Shown here: positions 1-9,000 of the stretch, in pieces
Numbering within the stretch: the first letter of the stretch is position 1
How the letters are laid out: every line of letters starts with the position of its first letter
Assembly (NCBI GenBank): GCA_964437185.1
Contig: CAYTFU010000012.1
Location: forward strand, 1-21,638
Source of the DNA: UBA10103 sp964437185
GTDB taxonomy: Bacteria; Patescibacteriota; Minisyncoccia; Phycocordibacterales; UBA2100
Direction: 5' to 3'
DNA length: 21,638 nucleotides
Notes under the pieces: generated by a model
The model's database searches: none
What the model was told of the DNA's origin: nothing
Seen by the model: the letters and a program-made list of their open reading frames with translations, nothing else
Made by a program: the position numbers and the translations under genes

Positions 1-3000
1 GGGGCCTGAGAATGCCCAGTTGCCTCCTGCTCCATTAAAGGTGAGGTTGTAGAAGCTCGAGGAACCGGCCTGGATGGTTTTGCCGGTCGAGGTCGCGGTG
101 AAATTCACCGTGCTCGTCTGCCGCACAAAAGAATTGTTGTTGGTCCAATTTCCATACAGCTCTATCGTGTACGCGCCGCCGGCGTCGAGCGTGTCGTTTG
201 CGCCTATCGTGATGTCTGTCGCTTTGACGCTCGAACCGAGCGTAACAGTCTTCGTGCTTCCATCGATTCGCACATCGCCCATATCTTGCTTCGACGCAGA
301 GGCGTCGCTCCAGATTGCGGAACTCGCTCCGTCAAAGGTTGTTGATGCGCTTCCCTTCGCATAGAGGCCACTCGCTCCAATCGTGAGATTACCGCCGATC
401 AAAATCTGATTGTTGCCGTTCATCGAGAGCGTTCCGCTTGAGAGCGTGAGCACGCCGTCCACATCAAAAAGTGACGAGAGATTCCAGATTGCAGTACTCG
501 CCCCTGAGCCAAACGTGACATTGCTAAATGCTGCGGTCGTAGCTCCCGTGCTATCAATCGATTCTGTCGTGCTCGTCGCACTAAAAATCACCGTCGAACT
601 ATTCGCCGTCCACGTGCCGTTGTTGTCCCACGAACCACTGAGAGTAAAGGTGTTGCCATCGCCAACGAGCGTGCCGTCTATCTGAAGATGACGGCCCGTA
701 ACGTTGCCGCTCGATGTGCTATCCGGACGATACGTCGCTCCCGAAGAGACGAGGAGACGCGCGTCAAAACATCCTGACGCTGCGCACACGAGAAAATCGT
801 TGCCCGCGTCAACGTCGAAGAATATATCTTCGTTGCCGGAAACAGAATTATCGTATGCGCTGAGGTTTGCGTTTGTGACGGTCGGATTTTCATCGGAACC
901 AATCGTGAGATGACGCTCGAAGAGCTCCATGCCCGTTATGTTTCCTGTGCCGTCGTATACCGTGACACCCACGGCTTCCTGTTCATCCTGTGCATTCATT
1001 ACGAAAACGGTGACCACGTCGCCCGTAAAAGCCGTTACGTTTGAAATGTCCCATGTACCCGCGGTAATTGCCGAAATTTTTCCAATCTGTCGCACGCCGT
1101 TCACCGCCACTCCCACGGCACCTCCCGTCACATTTGTTGACTGATCAAACTGCTTAATCGTTCCTGTCGCACGAACTCCTTCAGACCACGTTGTGGTCCA
1201 ATCGCTGAGTGTTGGGCAGTCGGCGCCAGCGCAACTAAGCGAGGCCTTGAGACGAAGCGTTCCGTATGTGACAGTATTGAGTCCGGAAATATCGATTGGC
1301 GACGTGCTCGTACCCGTGGAATTTCCGGGAATAGCCGCATCGGGTACGAGCGCCCACGCGCCGCCGCTGTAATACTGCACCTGGTAGAGAATATCGCTCG
1401 AACCCGGGGTCGTGTCTGTCCACGAGACAGCACCCCACCGAGGCCCGAGCCCATACGCGTACGTAATCGCGGAAGAGAAAATGTCTCCGGATGTGATGGT
1501 CTGATACCGGCGCGCAACGAGGTCAATGGGGATCGTGGCAGGAATTTGTGTTGCGATCGCAGACGCTTCAAGTACCTGTTCAGAAGACCATGCGGAGCCG
1601 TCCCAGAACGTAAAATCATACTCAGTATTTGCGTCGTCATACGCAATTGCGAGAACGTTCCCCTCTCCTGTCCTCGCTGTGCGAATTTCCCACGAGTCTG
1701 TAATCGACGTGAGATCCGCCTCGCCCGAAAACGCCGACCCGTTCCACGATTGGTAGCGAGCGCTCACATCGTCGCTGTACGGAAACATCACGTACCCATC
1801 GCGCCCTGCAGTCGTCTCGTACTCGCACGAGATAGGGCGTCCATTCAAATTGTTCGCAGACGTCTCAAACTCGCTGAATGTCCCCCACGCGGAGCCACTC
1901 CACTCGACAAAACCAATGTCGGCATCTGCGTCGACATAACAGAGCGCGAGCTTATCGCTCCCAGCGTCCCGTACGAGGCGACTGGCAGCAAAATCATTTC
2001 CGATGGTGACCGAAAGTGCGCCGGACCACGCCGATCCGTTCCACGCGTTCCACTGGTAGCTCGCATTTACACCATCAGATACCGTAACGATTGCCTGACC
2101 TCCGGATTCCTCATACTCGATCGCTATACCCTCATTTGCTACCGTCGCCTGCGATCCAAACGTGCTCGAGTTGCCCCACGAACTGCCGCTCCACACGAGC
2201 GCCTCGTAGTCGATGGCACCACTCGTCGCGTCGCGAACGACAAGAATAATTTCGTCGCTCGTCGGATCTGACGCGAGCTTAATCCATTCGCAATTGCCCG
2301 AGGTCGAAAGCGTGATCGTGCTCGTCGCGGACCACGCTGAACCATTCCACACGTGGTACGCTGCCTCGGACCCATCGCATGAGACCGCGAGCGCATCGCC
2401 AGAGCTCGTCTCATACGCTATATCAAAACCTCGGCGGAGCGCGTTGCTCGTTGTACCGATGAGCATTTTATTGCCGACAGTTTGAGTCGACCCGTTGTAC
2501 ACCTGCGCGAACACGAGACCAGCCGAACCCTCGGTAAGGATCATGTACTCATTGCGCGTGGGAGCTGCGGCTGATTCGACGAAACGAATGTTGTCGCCTA
2601 CCGACACCCCGCTTGCCTCATCACCCCATGTCGTTCCGTTCCAGATTCGATACTTGGGCGTCTGCACCGTGCCTTCTGCGTACGTGACAAACGCTTCTCT
2701 GCTCACCGTCGTCACTTGCGCGGACCCGCTTCCAGTCGTTTCAGTGTTATTGAGCGTATCGGTCTCAAATTGTTCGTCGGTCGTTTGAAACCACGTCGAA
2801 ACGATCGTTGCGGTATTCACCGTAAAACTCTTGAGCGATGACCACGCAGACCATTCGTTGCCGCCCGAGGGATCGCGCGCACGCACGCGCCACCAGTACG
2901 TTGTGTTGTTGGTGAGCGCGTCTGCGGCCTGTACCGTAAATTGGATCGTACTCCCGCTGAAAAACGGCGATGAATCGGTGGTTGAGGAAACGTTGAAAAA

Positions 3001-6000
3001 CCCTGCATGTACTGAGGAGGTGCGCGTGGTGGACGACGTAAAACTTTGCGACGTCGACCACGATATCTCGTACACGAGATCGTTCCCCTGCGGATCGACG
3101 GTGGAAAACTGGAATGTCGGCGTCGTCGTCCCCATCCGCTCATTGTCAAACAGCGCAGTCGAGGTTGCCTGGTTTACTCCGAGCCCCCATTGAAGCGTCC
3201 AGTCGTTGAGTCGTGGCGTGCCGGTTACATTCGTGAAATTCGCTCGAATTCTGATTTGATTGTACGTGCTCGTATCGAGCGATAGGAGCGAAATGGGCGA
3301 CGTGCCATAGCCCGCCGCGTTTCCAGAGAGATCTGAATCAGGTATCAGTGCCCATGTCGATCCGCTCAGGTACTCGATGCGATAGACGATCGTCCCGAGT
3401 GTTTCCGCGTCGGTCCACGAGAGCGACCCCCACGCGTTACCCGTCGATTTCCAATCATAATCGATCGTCGTACTCGTCGTTGTGCCACTCGTAAGCGGCG
3501 GGGTGAGGACGACATCGTGTGTAGAGGTTGCCTCGGTGCTATCAAACGAATCGGTCGCAAATTGTTCCATTCTCGTCTGATACCACGTCGTAATCGAGGT
3601 CGATGTATTGACCGTCACACTCTGAATAGACGACCAATCGCTCCACACTGCAGACGCATTTCGATCCTTCGCGCGAACGCGCCAGTAGTACGTCGTTCCA
3701 TTCGAGAGTGCTGTCGTGGGAATGAATCGCACCGTTTGACCGCTCAAGAAGGGATCCTTGTCGGAGGGGGTAATAATGTTTTCAAACTCGGTATCGTTCG
3801 TGAGTGAATCTCTGTCGAGAATTGTCGAACCAAATGCGTAGTCATCGTCCACCTGAATTTGATACGTGATGTCATTGCTCTCAGGGTCTTCAGCGCTGAA
3901 TTCAAAAAAAGGTGTGGTCGATGCGAGCTGTTCATTGTCGAAAGGTTTATCGAGTCCCGGAGCATCCGACTTACTGTTTGTAAGGAGCGCGGGATACCGC
4001 GTATATGCATTCAGAAGTTCGCCATCGGAGGTGACTGTTCGGAAACAATACGGAGTGCCTTCTGTCGCGTTATGCTCGAGCACCCAATCCCATTCACCTT
4101 CATTGCCCACGCTCACCGTATTGGGATTCGACGACGAATCATTCTCTTCCTCGTATGATTCAAGCGTATCTGCGGTCGTGATGAGGAGTGACGCGAGTGT
4201 GGCGCCATCTGATACTCCTCCATTATCGTATCCGCGCCACGCAGCAGTGGTACTTCCAATCGCCCCCACATCGAGCCAACTGAGCGAGGCACTGCAGACC
4301 GCCCCTTCCGCGTACTGCAGGCGAAACGCGCGCGAGGATGCCGAAAGCGCGACGTTGGATACCAGCATGCTCGCGCGCAGGCGTAAAACCTGCGAGGGCG
4401 ACGGCGCGTACGCGATCGGGATCGCATCGTTCTCAGCAAGATCGGTGCCACCCGACGGCCATACATCGGTGGGCGTTACGGATGCAGTGTTCACGTACCA
4501 ACGAAATCGCTCTTGCGTAAAATAGGGTTGGCGAGTCCACGAAATCGTCCAATCGCTGAGCACTGGTGTGCTTTGGTTATTCGAACTGAGCGTTGCCTTG
4601 AGACAAAGATACGGGTACGTCGTGGTAGATACTCCCGTAAGATCGATTGGACTCTGTGAAATATCGTAGCCTGTGCTATTACCTGAAAGCGTTCCATCGG
4701 GCACGAGCGTTGTACATGCTGCCGTCGTAGTGGAATACAGAACCTGGAGGACGACGTTGGTACCCGCAGGCTCAGAAGTGTTCCAAAGTACTTCGCCCCA
4801 CGTCGTGCGATTCGGTACCGAGGTGAAACTCACCGGATTGGACGTGATCGTTCCAGAGCTCGACTGATAGATTCGCGCAGCCATCGCGTGCGGTTTAAGA
4901 AACGGGGCCACGGTCACAGATGGCGATGACTCGAGCGTCTGTTTTGCCGACCAGCTGCTGGCGTTCCAATACGAAAATTCATAAAATGCGTTCACGTCAT
5001 CGTGAAAGATTGAGAGAACTTTCCCTTCTCCCGTCCGGATAGAGTCGGCCGTCCACGAATCCTGTATCGTGCTGATCGCCGTCTCCGCAGAAAACGAGGA
5101 GCCATTCCACACCTGGTAATTTGCGGCACTCGCATCGCTATACGGCAGCATGATGTATCCATCGCGTCCCGAAGTTATCTCGTACTCGCACGAAACCGGC
5201 TTACCGTCGGAGTGGTGGCTCGCGGTCGCATTACCATCAGCGTCAAATTCTTGAAAAGTCAACCACGCCGATCCATCCCAACGCACGATTCCGAGATCAT
5301 TGTCTTCATCGATATAACAGAGCGCCATGTTGTCTGATCCGCTGTCTGCCCGCAGCGTTCCCCACTCGAAGTCGTTGCCTATCGCTTGTGTAGTCACGCT
5401 CGACCACGAAGAGCCGTTCCAGCTCGTCCACACGAAGTTGGCACTCGCACCATTGCTCGCGACCACGAGCGCCTGGTCTCCTGATTCTTCGTATTCGACA
5501 GAGATACCCTCGTGAAGTACTTCAGTCATTGAACCGAGTGTCTGAGAGTTCCCCCACGTGCTTCCATCCCACACGAGTGCTTCATATTGCACTCCCGTAT
5601 CACGCGAAACGAGAATCACCTCATCGCTCGTCGGATCCGCGGCGAGAGAAATCCATTCGCAGTTGTTGGCGCTCGAGAGATTTACCGATCCTGCTGCGCC
5701 CCAGCTTGATCCGTTCCAAACGCGATATGATGGATCCGCATCGCCATCGCAGTACACCACGACCGCATCGCCCGAGAGCGATTCGTAGGCGATATCAAAT
5801 CCTCGATGATCGCTCTGGGCGATGGTGGTCGTCATTTCTTGCAGATTCCCCCATGTCCCTCCACCCCCGTCATACACCTGTACGTTCACATCGCTCTGAT
5901 CGTCTTGCGTGCCTAGAATGTACTCATTGCGCGTTTTCCCCGCCTTGGTCACCACCCATTCAATTGTGCCTCCCACGCTCCCCGCCGAAGCTTCACTTCC

Positions 6001-9000
6001 CCATGCAGAGCCATCCCAAATTCGATACCGTGGAGTCTGCACGGTACCTTCGCCGTACGCGACGAGCGCTTCGGTCGCAGCGGTGGTTACCACGCGAGCG
6101 CCATGAGATCCATACGTCTCAGTCCCGCTCAAAATGTCGGAATCAAATTGCCCATCTTCGGTCTGATACCACTGCGATGGGCTCGTGTTTGCAACGTAGG
6201 TAAAGCTTTGAGTGTCGGACCAATCTCCGTATTCGTTGGATCCAGAGACGTCGACTGCCCGAACACGCCAGTAGTACGTCGTCCCCGATACGAGCGATGA
6301 TTGGATCGAAAACTGAATTTCTTCGCCTTCGTTGAAAGGGCTCGTATCACCTGGTGTCGGCACGTTGGTGAAGCAGTTGGGCGAACACCCCGACTCATCG
6401 CTTGAAACGCGATCTCCAATGGGCGAGGTGTCGAGTGCAGGATCATCGTCCCACTGAATCTGATAGACGATGCTCGATGTGCCATCAGGGTCGACAGCGC
6501 TAAAGCGCATATACGGTGTGGAGCTCGCCGTTTTTTCGCTGTCGAACGGAATGCCGTAGAGTGTCGGAGCGTCTGGTGCATAGTTGCTTGGCTGCCACCA
6601 CCCGATGAGCGTCGTCGTAGCGTTTGAAGTATTACTTACATACCACGCGATAGTCGAACTCGCTGACCCATCGGTGTTGACAAGCATCCTTCCCCAATTG
6701 TTTCCCGCCGCCTGAGGCTGATGAAGCGCAAAGGTACGCGAGGCGCTTGACGAGGTTTTGCGTACACCAATATCGATATAACTCGAACTTATATTGGTAT
6801 TGCCAAGGAGAATTTCAGGAATCGCCTGCTTCCCAGGGCCGTACGTATCGAGATTTTTGCTCTCCCATGTCGATGCGCTCGAAGGATTCCCGAGAGATTT
6901 GAACGACTCTGTGTACGACAGACCGGTGGGTAATGTCGACCAATATCCCGCGAGATAGTAGTCGATACTCGCGTTGTTTGCTCCCTCAGTCTGTGCGTAC
7001 CCTTGTATCGTCGCGAGTGAACTGCTCGCATATGCCAACATCGTGACGTAGGAGGGCGGACCGTTGTTGACCGTGCGGTCGGAGAGCGTCACTCGGCGGT
7101 CGAGCGTAGAGCTTCCAGCACGCACTCCGGCAGAAAGAGCGGCGCTGTTTTCATAGTTGGCGAGCACCATTTCTGCGATGTTGCCGTGAGCGACTCCGTA
7201 GGTTGTGAGATTGATATTTCCCCATGTAGCATTTGTAATGCCCGGATCAATCTGATCAAACCGCTCGACATATGTGCCCGACGTCCAGTACCCCATCACA
7301 CGAAACGAAACATTTGAGGTGTTATCGGTGTACGTTTGCATGCTTGAGGTCGAGGTCACCTGCACGTGCATGTCGAGGACATTGTGTCCGCCGCCGCTAA
7401 TGCGGCCAATGGGAAATATGCGCGCAATCGATGTTGTACCCGATCGCACGCCGGCGTTGTGACTCGCGTTGGTTACCGTATCTTTGATCGCAACTTCGAG
7501 AATTGCATTAGCTGGTATGTTGTACGGGCTGCCCGAAAGATCCCAGTTTTGCCACACACTCGCGCTCGTAGGAGTTAGAGTAAAATCTGTCTGTACGTAC
7601 GTGCCGAGTGCGTCGGATGCGATCTTCCACGTTCGTGCCTCTTCAAAAGCAACCGATTCTCCCTCCTCCATTCTGAGTGGTCCAAGAATGTAGAGATACG
7701 GGCTGATGTCCGGCGCGTCAAACACGTAGTGCAAACGGCGTTCCTCTCCTTCACGGAGCGAAAGATTCCAAGAGATGCGGAGCGCTTCACCATACTGAGA
7801 CACCTCTCCACCGCCCGTGTCAGAGAGGCTGAATCCGAGCGGTACCGTTTCGGTCACCACACCTTCAAACGCCCGCTTCGCATAAATCGTGATATCCATC
7901 GAGTACGGCGCCGCAGGATAAATACGCGTCGGCCCCGCACGCCGCACCTCAAAGGCGGATTCACGAACTACAAACATGTCGTCAATATGATTAATAACAG
8001 ACCCATTCGCATCGAGTCGCGTGAGCGAGACTTGATACGTGCCCGGCGTGTTCGTGTAGTACTCGGCAAAGTAGTCGGGGGTGTCGGTAACGTTGTTGGC
8101 GCCGCACTTTCCGGATTGTTCCACTGTGAGTGTCTGGTTCATCCCCCGCGGGTCGACAATCGCGAGTTCGAGGATCGCATCGCAGATTGTCGAACCGTCC
8201 GCGTCGAGCGCAGCCATTTGCACATACGATCGTTCGCCTGAGGAATAGACTGATTTATCCGTGTTCACCGCCAAAACTCCCCAGTAAAATTCATATGAAT
8301 CCGTGTACGTGGCAGATCCCTCCTGCACGACAACCTCAAGCGTGTACTTTCCCGGGCGAAATGCATGCGGCTGTTTTTTAAATGCCATGCTCCACTCTCC
8401 GGCCGATTCGTAGGCAACATCGACGGGTATCGTTTCGCCCTCTCCGTGGGACGAACGAATCCGCGCTTCGCGAAAAGTGAACTCATTTGATCGCCCGAAG
8501 AGCGATCGCAGTGCCCGCGTCACGAAGTTTTGCTGCGTCTTAAACTGAAATCGAAATCGCGGCAATTCATCTCCGCGAAATTCCGTGCGCGTTGAAATCC
8601 TGTCATTAACATGCTTCTCGGCGCCCAAGACGGTACCCGGAGTTTCAAATGCTGTCTCGTCGCGGAGGCGCAGCGAGTCGGCATCGCCAGAATACTTTGC
8701 GCCGTGGGCGACGAGAACAAAATTTTGCGGGCCCGGCTTTTGCGCCCGCAGCTCAACCACGAAGTACAGCGTTTGATTTGGAAGAATGAGAAATCCTTCC
8801 TGGCTCGCAGACCTCACCCCATACCCCGAAGGCAACATTGCAGCGATATCCGAATCACCCTCAGACGGAATCACCGCTTGTGGCACCCACGCACTCTCGT
8901 AGCTCGTCTTGGACTCCGTGGATACATGCACATTTTCCACGAGGCAGTTGTTGCTCAGCTCACTCACCCAGACGCATGCATGCGTCTCACCTGTCCCACA

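Noticed and set aside
1..6110. CRISPR array or tandem DNA repeats, suggested by regular ~150-bp spacing of similar motifs
   Set aside because: The similarity is at protein level inside one coding frame, the DNA units are diverged, and there are no short identical repeats with unique spacers.
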